From an uncultured Atopobium sp. (GTDB lineage Bacteria; Actinomycetota; Coriobacteriia; Coriobacteriales; Atopobiaceae), in the NCBI GenBank assembly GCA_938036925.1, contig CALHVU010000011.1:1-38805 (forward strand): DNA of 38,805 nt. Reading direction: 5' to 3'. The notes beneath the pieces were generated by a model. That model saw only the letters and a list, made by a program, of their open reading frames with translations. It made no database searches and was not told the origin of the DNA. A program made the position numbers and the translations under genes. Positions 1 to 8,400 of this stretch are shown one piece after another (the first letter of the stretch is position 1; each line of letters opens with the position of its first letter).

Positions 1-1
1 A

Positions 2-310
2 GACAAGAAATCCGAGGAAGACCGCAAGAAAGCTCAAAAGTGGGTTGGCACTTACAGCGGCACCGGTACTGACGGCAAGTCCATGGAGGTAGTCATCCAA
101 AAAGACGGTACTGTTATTTGGCGAATTGGTGGCGAGCCTGATGTAACAGGTTCGTGGACAGGTGACGAGAAGGGCATTCAGCTTACCTTCAACGGACAGG
201 TAAGCCAGAGAAGCGAACCCTTTACTCTTACCTCCACAAATGGCGGCCGTACGGTTTCAATCAGTTCTGAAAGCAGCACCTGGGGCACTGATACTCTGAC
301 TAGAAAATAA
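2..310 (+). CDS. C-terminal part of an unrecognised protein (5' truncated)
   Basis: An open frame enters from the left edge and ends at TAA 308-310; the true start lies outside the window. About 102 residues are visible. They open with a charged Lys/Glu/Asp/Arg stretch, then a beta-rich segment with many Gly, Thr, Ser and Trp residues (WVGTYSGTG, GSWTGDEKGIQLTFNG), as in small secreted or lipoprotein beta domains. The internal ATG at 83 has no good ribosome binding site and the frame is open before it, so it is probably not the start. The gene converges on the sigma-factor operon. I do not recognise the family; a surface or lipoprotein domain is a guess from composition only. Confidence 0.6.
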   Translation, partial: DKKSEEDRKKAQKWVGTYSGTGTDGKSMEVVIQKDGTVIWRIGGEPDVTGSWTGDEKGIQLTFNGQVSQRSEPFTLTSTNGGRTVSISSESSTWGTDTLTRK

Positions 311-375
311 GAAATCCTGCTGAACAAGCTGAGCTCACAAGGCTGTCTACAACAAGCGTAAATCCAATAGAGACC

Positions 376-412
376 ACTATAGCCAGCATCCAATATGGAC
401 ACTGGCTATAGT
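376..412. terminator. Hairpin between convergent genes
   Basis: Perfect 11-bp arms (ACTATAGCCAG at 376-386 and CTGGCTATAGT at 402-412) enclose a nested TCCA/TGGA stem. It lies between the stops of the two convergent units. No clear T-run follows on either strand, so a terminator role is inferred from position. Confidence 0.45.
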
Positions 413-439
413 ATTATGCCTGCGCTAACCTGCTACTTG

Positions 440-2365
440 TTACTCCGAGAAGGTAACATTTTTGGTAAAAGGCGAATACATAGGAATACGCGCATCGCTC
501 GGATACATAGTGTCATCAACCGAATACGTCATCTTTATATCTTTGTCCAAATATTGATCTAAGCCATCTTGGGGATCAACTTCAATCATTGTTGTACGCA
601 TAATTTTATAACTACTATCATATGCAGCACGTCCCGCAACATCCTGTTTTTTATCCAAGACAAAGACGTATTCACGCTCTGTAAAATCCATTTGTGCAGG
701 ATATTGCATTCCTTGTAAATCAAGAATCTCTTGCAATGTCAAATATCTAAGTATTCCCTGGACTGTTATTTGTTTTTTATCTGCAATTGATACCTCTGGG
801 AAAGCTTGCACAATAGCTACCCTATCCTGACTAAAAGACCAAGTGATTTCTTCCCCCTTCATATCACTAGGAAGATCTGTGATAGTGCCCTCCCATTCTT
901 TAGTTGAGATTGCATCTTGACCAGAAAGTGTATATCTGTAACCGAAGCCACTGCCAGAACCTGAAGACCAACTTACTGCAATTAACCCGTTTTTATCACT
1001 ATCAACTGTCAAAGAACCCCTAAAGCCACCTGCACCGGCAACGCCCTCTATAATGCCCTTTGTATTTTGAACTTCATAAGCTTGTTTTGTGTCCTTATCA
1101 AAACTAAAAATCTTAACATTGTTTATGCCGTTATTACTTGACTGCGTCTTTAAAAGAAGTTGAGGTATATCAGGATTAGCACTATCCATATACACTAAGG
1201 CGTACTGATAGATGCGCTGGTTATTCGATGGAACGCTTCCGAAGTCGTAACTTGAGGCATTATCAATAATCTCACTGTATTGCTCGTACATTGCTTTTTT
1301 AACTGGGTCTACTTCTGGTGCGTCTTCCTCTTTGTTATTTGTTTCTTGAGTGCTCACGTCAGACTCTTGGCTCTTTTGTTGAGAAGGGCTAAATACTCCA
1401 GCAGAGTAAGCTATACCTGCTCCTACAAAAGACAACGTGACTACTCCAATAGCAATTTTTGTAGCAAGCGATTTAACGCCTAAACCTGCTGCCTTTGTGG
1501 CAGCTGCCTTAGCGCCTGCAGATGAGGCAGTCTTTGAAGCTAGTGCGTTGCCTTTAGCTGCGGCTTTTCCTGCCACTTGTGCTGCACCAACTCCAGAAGC
1601 TGCGAGAAGATGAGAAATCTTTGAAAGCGTCTCTGCCATAATTGCATCGGAGTTTTCTCCATGTGCAAGCCACATAAAGTACCAAATAGGAGACATACCA
1701 AACAGACAAATGCCTTGCTTCTTCTCCATCTCACGAATCTTTGTATTAAGAATCTCTTTACTGCTAAAAAGTCTTGATTTAACCGTTCCTAACGGAATGT
1801 TGAGACAATCAGCAATTTCTTTTTGCTTTTTGTTTTCAATGTAGAAAAGTTCAATACAAAGACGCTGCTCTTCGGTAAGTTCATTGAGCAGTACATCCAT
1901 AATATTGTAAGCTTCTTTTTTATCCAGTCGTGCTTCAGGATTAAGCTCTATGCTTTCATCAGCAATATCAAAGAACTCGTCTTCAGTATCATCTGTCTTT
2001 TCAGCTTGATGATCCCAAGTTTTCTTTTGACTTCTGACGTAATCAATAATGCCCGACTTAACAACTGTATTAAACCAACTTCTAAAAGCTGCAGGCTGAC
2101 CCTTAAACTGTTTCATGTTTTTAAAAGCACGCAGATAGAGCTCTTGCATGCAATCTTCAACATCTGCTCCTCTAAGGCTTTGACAAACAAGTGCCCTTAC
2201 CCAGCCCTCAGTACATCTATAGATTTTCTCGACAGCATTTTGATCGCCTTTGAGGAACTGAACAGCATAACAGCCCAATTCATCTTCAAGTTTGTTTCCA
2301 CAGATGTGACAAAACTTGTCAGAAGAGTCGTAGAGTTTATTACAGTTCAAGCAATACATTTTCAT
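440..2365 (-). CDS. Membrane-anchored zinc-ribbon ECF-type sigma factor
   Basis: The 641-residue protein reads as a fusion. Residues 5-22 are a zinc ribbon (C5-x2-C8, C19-x2-C22). Residues about 40-115 match sigma-70 region 2 (AFRSWFNTVVKSGIIDYVR). Residues about 155-212 match region 4 (LTEEQRLCIELFYIENKKQ, then IPLGTVKSRL as the helix-turn-helix). An Ala/Gly/Lys-rich linker (255-300) precedes one transmembrane helix (about 303-324). A roughly 310-residue C-terminal part, presumably outside the cell, has no family I recognise. Ordinary ECF sigma factors are about 180 residues and soluble. The start ATG overlaps the TGA of the zinc-ribbon gene upstream, so the two are translationally coupled. 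Likely role: transcription control by an envelope signal, with the exported part as sensor or built-in anti-sigma; this is inference. Confidence 0.75.
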   Translation of the reverse strand: MKMYCLNCNKLYDSSDKFCHICGNKLEDELGCYAVQFLKGDQNAVEKIYRCTEGWVRALVCQSLRGADVEDCMQELYLRAFKNMKQFKGQPAAFRSWFNTVVKSGIIDYVRSQKKTWDHQAEKTDDTEDEFFDIADESIELNPEARLDKKEAYNIMDVLLNELTEEQRLCIELFYIENKKQKEIADCLNIPLGTVKSRLFSSKEILNTKIREMEKKQGICLFGMSPIWYFMWLAHGENSDAIMAETLSKISHLLAASGVGAAQVAGKAAAKGNALASKTASSAGAKAAATKAAGLGVKSLATKIAIGVVTLSFVGAGIAYSAGVFSPSQQKSQESDVSTQETNNKEEDAPEVDPVKKAMYEQYSEIIDNASSYDFGSVPSNNQRIYQYALVYMDSANPDIPQLLLKTQSSNNGINNVKIFSFDKDTKQAYEVQNTKGIIEGVAGAGGFRGSLTVDSDKNGLIAVSWSSGSGSGFGYRYTLSGQDAISTKEWEGTITDLPSDMKGEEITWSFSQDRVAIVQAFPEVSIADKKQITVQGILRYLTLQEILDLQGMQYPAQMDFTEREYVFVLDKKQDVAGRAAYDSSYKIMRTTMIEVDPQDGLDQYLDKDIKMTYSVDDTMYPSDARIPMYSPFTKNVTFSE

Positions 2366-2673
2366 TTGGCGCTTATCCTCCTATTTAATCTACTTATCAT
2401 TTTGTGCCTTGTAAGTAAGCTTAGAGGTTTGTTTTTTAGCTCGTTTACAAGCTTTCTGCCGCTCTCGGATAACAAGGTTTCAATCGCATATTTGTCTGAA
2501 GTTGGAAGTGAGGAATAATCGCTGGCTTTACTTCCGCAGGAACTACAAAATTTTGCATTACGAGGCATTTTGGCTCCGCACTTGCTACAAAAGGTATTTT
2601 GTACCCTTGCTCCGCACGAGTAGCAGAACTTTGTGCCTTCTTTTAACTCTTGACCGCACTGAATACATTTCAT
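2362..2673 (-). CDS. Double zinc-ribbon protein, first gene of the sigma operon
   Basis: The 103-residue protein begins with two tandem zinc ribbons: C3/C6 with C17/C20, and C29/C32 with C43/C46 (CIQCG, FCYSCG, FCSKCG, FCSSCG). A basic C-terminal half (ending RHKMISRLNRRISAK) could contact nucleic acid or a partner. A GGGAG ribosome binding site precedes the ATG. The stop overlaps the next start by 4 bp (ATGA), and the downstream sigma factor starts with the same kind of ribbon, so the pair probably works together, perhaps through ribbon-ribbon contact. The exact function is unknown. The 250 bases upstream are AT-rich and should hold the promoter. Confidence 0.7.
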   Translation of the reverse strand: MKCIQCGQELKEGTKFCYSCGARVQNTFCSKCGAKMPRNAKFCSSCGSKASDYSSLPTSDKYAIETLLSESGRKLVNELKNKPLSLLTRHKMISRLNRRISAK

Positions 2674-2840
2674 TTGAACTCCCTTTTTGAAGGTTTTTCT
2701 TGTCTCTTACTAAGACGAGAGAATTCTCCAAAAGGTTCATTAGTTTTTATATTCAATTGTTTTTATCAACGCACATTATTTGTAATTCTATACATATTTC
2801 TTGTCATTTATTCTTGTAATACTCACACTCCACAAAATAA

Positions 2841-2868
2841 GGCGAGAAGACCAATTGATCTTCTCGCC
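2841..2868 (-). terminator. Terminator built from an inverted pair of GGCGAGAAGA motifs
   Basis: GGCGAGAAGA (2841-2850) and its exact reverse complement (2859-2868) form a 10-bp stem with an 8-nt loop. Read on the minus strand it follows the ROK kinase stop and runs into TTATTTTG, as an intrinsic terminator does. The arms are the over-represented motif discussed in the findings. Confidence 0.85.
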
Positions 2869-2924
2869 ATTTGTTTGCAAAGCGAACGCCGTTCTACACG
2901 GTAGTCGTTCTTCTTACCAAACTC

Positions 2925-3812
2925 CTACGCACCAAGCGCACGCTGTCCAAGCACCAAAGCACCTAGAATACCCTGGTTTCCCTCACAACCTCCAGGAACA
3001 ACGTAATTCTGTATGTCCTCTATCTCTGGAGTGTTGATGTAGCCGTTGAGGTACGCAACAAGTTTCTGCTGGATAAGTGGGAACAGTTGCTTCTGCTCCA
3101 TGACGCCTCCGCCCAAAATAATGCGCTGAGGTGAGTAGCACATTACATAGGTGGAGAGGGCTTTTGCAAGGTAGGCAGCCTCAAGCTCCCATACCTCGTC
3201 TTTCTCGGTAAGCTCAACAGCCGGAAGCCCCCAGCGCTCTTGAATAGCAGGACCTGATGCCAGCCCCTCAAGGCAGTTCTGGTGATAGGGACACTTTGTC
3301 TGCTGCCAGGAATCGTTTGCCTCACGTTCAACAAGGATATGACCAGCCTCGGGATGGAGCATACCGTGCTGGAGTTTTCCTTCAAGCAGCACGCCGGCGC
3401 CAATTCCGGTTCCTACTGTCAGATAGACAACGTTATCAAGGCCGCGAGCTGCACCAAAAACCGCTTCTCCTAAACAAGCTGCATTAACGTCGGTGTCGTA
3501 TCCAACAGGGGCGTTCAGTCCATCCTTCAACGCCTGCAACAGATTGAAGTTGCGCCAACCTTGCTTAGGAGTCGAGAGAATCTTTCCGTAGCTAGGCAAA
3601 TCAGGATTGACTCCCGTGGGGCCAAATGCGCCAACACCTAGAGCCTGAATAGAGCGAGCTTTGAACCAGTTCACAATCTTTGGCAAAACAGACTCTGGCG
3701 CTGTCGTGGGAAAGACCTCACGCTCACAAATTTTTCCGTCTGGTGTACCCGTGGCAAGAACAATCTTTGTTCCGCCAAACTCAATACCGCCAAGGAGCGT
3801 CTCTGCACACAT
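2925..3812 (-). CDS. ROK-family sugar kinase, fructokinase type
   Basis: The 295-residue protein has the ROK ATP-binding motif near its N-terminus (GGIEFGGTKIVLATG), a second phosphate motif (TVGTGIGAGVLLEGK) and the ROK zinc site (HPEAGH followed by CPYHQNCLEG). The CPYHxNCLEG form is typical of the ScrK/GmuE fructokinase branch rather than of glucokinases or NagC repressors, and no N-terminal DNA-binding domain is present. It phosphorylates a free hexose, probably fructose or mannose, in the cytoplasm. It is the last gene of the PTS operon, 14 bp after the IIA gene, and is followed by a terminator. The same kinase ends part of the Bacillus gmu operon. The substrate is inferred from family and context. 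Confidence 0.85.
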   Translation of the reverse strand: MCAETLLGGIEFGGTKIVLATGTPDGKICEREVFPTTAPESVLPKIVNWFKARSIQALGVGAFGPTGVNPDLPSYGKILSTPKQGWRNFNLLQALKDGLNAPVGYDTDVNAACLGEAVFGAARGLDNVVYLTVGTGIGAGVLLEGKLQHGMLHPEAGHILVEREANDSWQQTKCPYHQNCLEGLASGPAIQERWGLPAVELTEKDEVWELEAAYLAKALSTYVMCYSPQRIILGGGVMEQKQLFPLIQQKLVAYLNGYINTPEIEDIQNYVVPGGCEGNQGILGALVLGQRALGA

Positions 3813-3826
3813 GTTCTTCTCGCCAG

Positions 3827-4162
3827 TTACTTGTTAAGGAGCTTCTCGTACACGTCAATGAAGTCCTCAGCAATAATGCGGAAAGACTCGGCCTGCATAA
3901 GCTGGTCCTCAGCGTGGAGCAAGATGAGCGAGAACTCAACATTGCTGTTATCAATTGCGGACTGCTGCAGCATGTTCAGATGCGTGCTATGGCCCTCATT
4001 AAAGATCTCTGTACCAGCAATAATATCTGCACGCGCGCCTTCAATATCGCCCGCTTTTGCCTTCTGGATAGCGCCAATATACATTGACTTTGCCGTTCCA
4101 ACGGTAGCAATAATCTCAAAGGCTGCTTCTTGCGTAGCAGTCATGCCGTCATCTAAATCCAT
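3827..4162 (-). CDS. PTS lactose/cellobiose-type EIIA
   Basis: The 111-residue all-helical subunit carries the lactose-family IIA signature LLHAEDQLM, with His83 as the likely phosphorylated histidine, and the N-terminal motif AAFEIIATVGTAKSMYIGAI. It takes phosphate from HPr and passes it to the IIB cysteine. The length is normal for LacF/CelC proteins. The start at 4162 has only a weak GGGG-type ribosome binding site; Met7 is an alternative. It sits between IIB and the ROK kinase in the operon. Confidence 0.9.
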   Translation of the reverse strand: MDLDDGMTATQEAAFEIIATVGTAKSMYIGAIQKAKAGDIEGARADIIAGTEIFNEGHSTHLNMLQQSAIDNSNVEFSLILLHAEDQLMQAESFRIIAEDFIDVYEKLLNK

Positions 4163-4217
4163 TTTTACCCCATACTCTTTTCTTGAGCACCTGGGAGCTC
4201 AGGAAATCTTTTGCCGC

Positions 4218-4514
4218 TTATTTAATAAGCTCAAGTGCGTCGTCAAGGATTTTTGCAGCGTTCATCCTGCCGTAATCAACCATAGGAATAACAGCTACAG
4301 GAGTAGATCCTGCTGCGGCCTCAACGTCTGCCTTTGCATACGCAATCTGAGGTCCAAGCAAAAAGACGTCTGCGCCATCGATAAGCTCAAGTGCCTTATT
4401 AAGAGGATTTGCAATAATCTCTGCATCCAAACCACGAGAAGCAGCCTCTTTCTGAAGCTTCTGAACAAGCAGGCTCGTGGACATTCCGGCGTTGCAAGCA
4501 AGTAAGATTTTCAT
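4218..4514 (-). CDS. PTS lactose/cellobiose-type EIIB
   Basis: The 98-residue protein begins MKILLACNAGMSTSLLV, the classic IIB P-loop-like motif in which Cys7 is phosphorylated by IIA before transfer to the sugar. A longer in-frame start at 4544 exists, but the ATG at 4514 has a strong AAAGGAGA site four bases upstream and matches the family N-terminus, so it is preferred. It lies downstream of IIC, with a hairpin in the gap. Confidence 0.9.
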   Translation of the reverse strand: MKILLACNAGMSTSLLVQKLQKEAASRGLDAEIIANPLNKALELIDGADVFLLGPQIAYAKADVEAAAGSTPVAVIPMVDYGRMNAAKILDDALELIK

Positions 4515-4530
4515 GTGATCTCCTTTTGAT

Positions 4531-4560
4531 AAGCCAGCCACCAAATACGATGGCTGGCTT
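4531..4560. promoter_or_regulatory. Intercistronic hairpin between IIC and IIB genes
   Basis: Perfect 10-bp arms AAGCCAGCCA (4531-4540) and TGGCTGGCTT (4551-4560) flank a 10-nt loop. It lies in the mRNA between the IIC stop and the IIB ribosome binding site and lacks a following T-run, so a role in RNA processing, stability or partial termination is more likely than full termination. Confidence 0.6.
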
Positions 4561-4590
4561 CAAGTGATACTCAGATTATAAGCTTACAAA

Positions 4591-6030
4591 CTACTCTGCA
4601 TCCTGAGCGTTCTCTGCAAGAGCCTCAGCCTGCTTGGCCTGTGCACGCTCGGAAATCTTCATGAATGGCAGGTAAATTGCCATAGCAAGAAGCACCTCGA
4701 TGACCTGCCAGATGACGGCACGAATGTCGCCACCGGTTGCCAGCCAACCACTCAGGAAGACTGGGGTTGTCCAAGGAACCATAGCAACGCAAGGGCTAAT
4801 CCAACCAAGGTTGGTAAACAGGTAGGTCAGGCCGATGAACAAATCTGGAACAAGAACAAATGGAATCATCAAAGGAAGGTTAAAGACGATTGGGTAACCG
4901 TAAATAACTGGCTCGTTGATGTTGAAGATGCCTGGGAGAAGAGAAAGTGCTGCAACATCTTTGGAAGCCTTGTTCTTAGAGAAGACAAAGGTGTCAAGAA
5001 GCAGCATCAGAGTACAACCAGAACCACCGATCAGTGCAAAGGTGTTGATGATCTGCATGTTCATGTAGTGGTCCTGAGGAATTGGCTGACCAGCTGCAAA
5101 GGTTGCCATGTTATCAACAATAAGCATGGTCAGGATTGGCTCGATCAGAACACCAGAGATGGTGGACTGGTGAATGCCAAGGCAGAAGAGCAGGTTTGCA
5201 AAGGTGTAGATGATGATGACTGCAAATGGACCAGCATTCATGAGGCCCTTCAGTGGGGCAGAAATGCTTGTTGCAATGATGGTCATAAGGTCGGTACCAG
5301 CGCAAACTGCAAGAAGAGCAGAAGCAATACCAAAGACGGTCAGGGTCAACATCATAGGAATCATGGTGTTAAAAGAATCTGCAACCGCTGGTGGAACGCC
5401 CTCACCAAGGCTGACCTTCAGCTGCTTAATGCTGGAAAGCTTAATAAAGATGGTGGTAGAAAGCAGACCAATGATGATTGCACCAAAGAGGCCGTTAGTA
5501 CCGGTGAAGGAAGTGGAGAAAGCACCAGTTACATCAACGCCAGTAACTGCATAGCCGGTTGGCAGAAGCTTAGCAACATCAGCTACAGGAAGTGCAACTG
5601 CTGCAGCTGCTGCATCAGCGGCGTTCGCTGCATGAAGAACAGCACCTGCAGTAGCAACAATGCTTTGAGGCATCATAATGATAAGTGCAGCAATACCAAT
5701 AACAACACAAGAGATTGCGTTTTCAAAACGCTTGTTACGAGCGAGGCAATAACCAATAATGCCTGCAAGAATAACTGCCGAGAAACTCAGAGTGCCCTGA
5801 GCAATTGCTGCGCCCCAAACCTTGAAATTAGCCAAGGTAACTGGATCATTTGCAAAGATGAGTGGGAACAGAACATTGTTGATCAGTACAGCAATACCAG
5901 CCAAAATGTAAATTGGGCTGACAGTTGCAAATGCATCGCGCAGGCTCCTCAAATGAACTTGATTACCTACTTTTGCAGAAACTTCTGCAAATTTATCTAG
6001 AAACGATGCTTGGCCATTATCTTTTGCCAT
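4591..6030 (-). CDS. PTS cellobiose/lactose-type EIIC permease
   Basis: The 479-residue integral membrane protein has about ten hydrophobic segments. It carries the IIC signature GIFNINEPVIYGYPIVFN, whose Asn-Glu-Pro is needed for sugar binding. It forms the membrane channel that imports and phosphorylates a beta-glucoside such as cellobiose. The ATG at 6030 has an AAGGAG site 7 bases upstream; a TTG six bases earlier (6036) is less likely. It follows the GH1 gene by 23 bp. The window has no EI or HPr genes. Confidence 0.9.
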   Translation of the reverse strand: MAKDNGQASFLDKFAEVSAKVGNQVHLRSLRDAFATVSPIYILAGIAVLINNVLFPLIFANDPVTLANFKVWGAAIAQGTLSFSAVILAGIIGYCLARNKRFENAISCVVIGIAALIIMMPQSIVATAGAVLHAANAADAAAAAVALPVADVAKLLPTGYAVTGVDVTGAFSTSFTGTNGLFGAIIIGLLSTTIFIKLSSIKQLKVSLGEGVPPAVADSFNTMIPMMLTLTVFGIASALLAVCAGTDLMTIIATSISAPLKGLMNAGPFAVIIIYTFANLLFCLGIHQSTISGVLIEPILTMLIVDNMATFAAGQPIPQDHYMNMQIINTFALIGGSGCTLMLLLDTFVFSKNKASKDVAALSLLPGIFNINEPVIYGYPIVFNLPLMIPFVLVPDLFIGLTYLFTNLGWISPCVAMVPWTTPVFLSGWLATGGDIRAVIWQVIEVLLAMAIYLPFMKISERAQAKQAEALAENAQDAE

Positions 6031-6053
6031 GAGCAAACTCCTTTCACGAGTTT

Positions 6054-7451
6054 CTAGTCAACTATATGTGTAGTGGCAACTTGCTTAAGCCACTCAGCTG
6101 ATTTCTTAAGACGACGGTTGTAGTTATCTTCCAGATCAACCTCAACAAAGCCATAACGGTTTTTAAAGGCATTTGCCCAGGACCAGTTATCGATGATGGC
6201 CCAGTAGTGATAACCACGGCATTTTGCGCCGTCCTGAATTGCACGAGCAATCCACTCAAGATGACGACGGACAAAATCAACACGATAATCGTCTTGAATT
6301 ACGCCGTTTTCGTCTTTCTTAAGATCTTCTCGCTCTACTCCCATGCCATTCTCGGAAACAAACCACTCAAGCTCTGGATACTCATCGCGAACCTTCATGG
6401 CAAAGTCGTAAAGACCCTGTGGATAAATCTCCCAGCCACGGGATACATTCATCTCTGCTTCTGGCCAAACATACGGGTCAGCAAAGTTTGGAATGCCATT
6501 CTCATCAATATCTTTTGCAGGAGCCTGAATGCGCTCTGGATGGTAATAATTGCAGCCCAGCCAATCCACAACACCGTCGGCAAGAATAAGCTTGTCCTCA
6601 GGGCGAATAGGCAGGTCAACGCCACGGGTCTGCAGCGTATCAATGACATCCTGTGGAAGCTCTCCCTTAGTTACCAGGTCAAGCCACCAGCGAATGTTTA
6701 CGCCGTCGGTCATGCGTAGCGCCTCAAGATCTGCCTCAGATGGGTTCTCTTTGGTATATGGCGGTGCAAAGCAGTTGATGAGGCCAATGCGAGAGTCCTC
6801 AAGCATAAAACCTGCTGCTTTTGCACGACGATACTCGCGCACGCCAAGCGCGTGAGCAAGTGAAATGTTGTACTGAACAGCACGAGCACGCGAATAATTC
6901 TTAACAAAGGGGTACCAGCCACCAAGTGTGTAGCGGACCTCTGGCTCAACAATTGGCTCGTTAAAGGTAAACCAATAACGAATCTCTTTTCCAAACGTTT
7001 CAAAAGCAATGCATGCGTAATGCGCGTATGCCTCAACAACCTCACGAGACTCCCAGCCACCGCGGTTGAAGAGGTATTCAGGCATGTCAAAGTGGTAAAG
7101 GTTTACAAAAATCTCAATACCAACCTTCTTAGCAACAGCAAAAAGGTGGTGATAGTACTTCTCGCCCTCTGGATTAAGGTTGCCGTTAATGTCCAACAAA
7201 CGGCTCCACTGAATAGAAGTGCGAATAGAATCCAAGCCAAGAGACTTGAGAAGCTGAAGATCGTCTTCCATTCTTTCTGTAAAGTCATTTCCAGCGTAGG
7301 AACCAACGCGGTTGTGGAATGCATGAATGTCTAGGTTAGACCAGGTATCCCAAAGGTTTGGCAGCTTTCCGCCGTCTTGCCATTTACCCTCGGTCTGTGG
7401 ACCAGACATTGCCCCACCAAAGAAGAAATTCTCAGGCAACTGATACGACAC
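6054..7451 (-). CDS. GH1 6-phospho-beta-glucosidase
   Basis: The 465-residue enzyme has the GH1 acid/base Glu165 (FTFNEPIV) and nucleophile Glu367 (WFVSENGMGV). Near the C-terminus, in NWSWANAFKNRYGF, the Glu that binds free sugars in plain beta-glucosidases is replaced by Ser, with Lys six and Tyr nine residues later. This is the phospho-sugar signature, so it should split the 6-phosphorylated disaccharides delivered by the PTS. The start is GTG (7449-7451) with an AAGGAT site. It is the first gene of the PTS operon, read away from the divergent GntR gene, and corresponds to GmuD/BglA-type enzymes. Confidence 0.9.
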   Translation of the reverse strand: MSYQLPENFFFGGAMSGPQTEGKWQDGGKLPNLWDTWSNLDIHAFHNRVGSYAGNDFTERMEDDLQLLKSLGLDSIRTSIQWSRLLDINGNLNPEGEKYYHHLFAVAKKVGIEIFVNLYHFDMPEYLFNRGGWESREVVEAYAHYACIAFETFGKEIRYWFTFNEPIVEPEVRYTLGGWYPFVKNYSRARAVQYNISLAHALGVREYRRAKAAGFMLEDSRIGLINCFAPPYTKENPSEADLEALRMTDGVNIRWWLDLVTKGELPQDVIDTLQTRGVDLPIRPEDKLILADGVVDWLGCNYYHPERIQAPAKDIDENGIPNFADPYVWPEAEMNVSRGWEIYPQGLYDFAMKVRDEYPELEWFVSENGMGVEREDLKKDENGVIQDDYRVDFVRRHLEWIARAIQDGAKCRGYHYWAIIDNWSWANAFKNRYGFVEVDLEDNYNRRLKKSAEWLKQVATTHIVD

Positions 7452-7475
7452 GTCTATCCTTTCTCAAAAATATCT

Positions 7476-7532
7476 AAACCTGACATGTTAACTTTATAAA
7501 ACAGATATGTTAGGTTTTCTATGTAGTATACT
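7476..7532. promoter_or_regulatory. Divergent operator/promoter region of the PTS locus
   Basis: Inverted arms AAACCTGACAT (7476-7486) and ATGTTAGGTTT (7507-7517) match at 10 of 11 positions. They lie between the divergent GH1 and GntR starts and are a natural operator candidate for the GntR protein. A TATACT -10-like hexamer for the plus-strand gene follows at 7527-7532; a clear -35 was not found. Confidence 0.5.
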
Positions 7533-7585
7533 AATGCAAATCAGATAGAATGCAAAGTAAAATTTTTGCTACCTAAGGAGGTGTC

Positions 7586-8305
7586 ATGAATAAGTACGAC
7601 TTGATTGTTCAGGATCTTAAAACTGATATTGCTATAGGCACATATCCTGCTTATTCTCGCCTGCCTTCTGTTGCTCAGCTCTGCGAACAATATGAAGTGA
7701 GCAAAATTACCATTAATAAGGCACTAGAAGTTCTTGAGCAGCAAGGACTTATCTTCAGGCGAAAAGGCTCCGGCACTTTTGTCAAAAAGCTGGAAGAAGG
7801 AATACAAAACAAGCCAAGTAAAGAAGTCTCCGGTCAAATGGAAGGTTTCATGGCTGCACACGCTGCCCGAGGTGAGCGCGTTAAATCAATGGTCTATACC
7901 TTTGAAGTTGAGCGTCCCTCTGAATACATTGCTAAAGCTCTTGATATTACTACCGAAGATTTTGTTTACAGAATTGTGCGCGTCAGGCTTGTTGAAGGGA
8001 TTGCGCAGGTCATCGAGTACACCTACATGCCTATTAGCCTAGTTCCCAATCTTAAAATGGCCCATCTAGAGCACTCGATTTACAACTATATTGAAAGCGA
8101 AATTGGACTACGAATTGCTAATGCACACCGTGTTATTAGGGCAGTCATGCCTACTGAGGTTGAAGCCTCTCGACTAGAAATTAGCACGGGCGACCCCCTC
8201 TTAGAGGTTGAGCAAATCGGCTATATCGACGATGGCCGTGCGTTTGAATATTCTATCGCGCGACATGCACATGGCTATGAGTTCATGACTATTTCTATGC
8301 ACTAA
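7586..8305 (+). CDS. GntR/HutC-family transcriptional regulator (GmuR-like)
   Basis: The 239-residue protein has an N-terminal winged helix (SRLPSVAQLCEQYEVSKITINKALEVLEQQGLI split over residues about 22-54) and a UTRA effector domain (about 95-235) with the usual SARLEIS-like segment and GDPLLEVEQIGY. It has an ideal AAGGAGG site five bases before ATG. Being divergent to the PTS operon, it most likely represses it until a phosphorylated sugar binds the UTRA domain. The inverted repeat in the shared upstream region is the candidate site. Confidence 0.9.
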   Translation: MNKYDLIVQDLKTDIAIGTYPAYSRLPSVAQLCEQYEVSKITINKALEVLEQQGLIFRRKGSGTFVKKLEEGIQNKPSKEVSGQMEGFMAAHAARGERVKSMVYTFEVERPSEYIAKALDITTEDFVYRIVRVRLVEGIAQVIEYTYMPISLVPNLKMAHLEHSIYNYIESEIGLRIANAHRVIRAVMPTEVEASRLEISTGDPLLEVEQIGYIDDGRAFEYSIARHAHGYEFMTISMH

Positions 8306-8330
8306 ACCTCTGACACAGCAACACAAATAT

Positions 8331-8364
8331 GGCGAGAAGATCGATTGGTCTTCTCGCCATTTTT
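8331..8364 (+). terminator. Terminator from a second inverted GGCGAGAAGA pair
   Basis: GGCGAGAAGA (8331-8340) and TCTTCTCGCC (8349-8358) form a 10-bp stem with 8-nt loop followed by ATTTTTT. It ends the GntR gene and could serve the convergent YfcE gene in the other direction. Confidence 0.9.
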
Positions 8365-8400
8365 TCGTAAGATGCGCGGCTTTTTAACGATGGACGATAC

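Noticed and set aside
1823..2518. 231-codon open frame on the plus strand
   Set aside because: Overlaps both zinc-ribbon genes in antisense; hydrophobic and low in motifs, with no ribosome binding site.
5068..6000. 310-codon open frame on the plus strand
   Set aside because: It lies wholly inside the PTS IIC gene on the other strand, is rich in Asn, Cys and Lys without any motif, and has no ribosome binding site.
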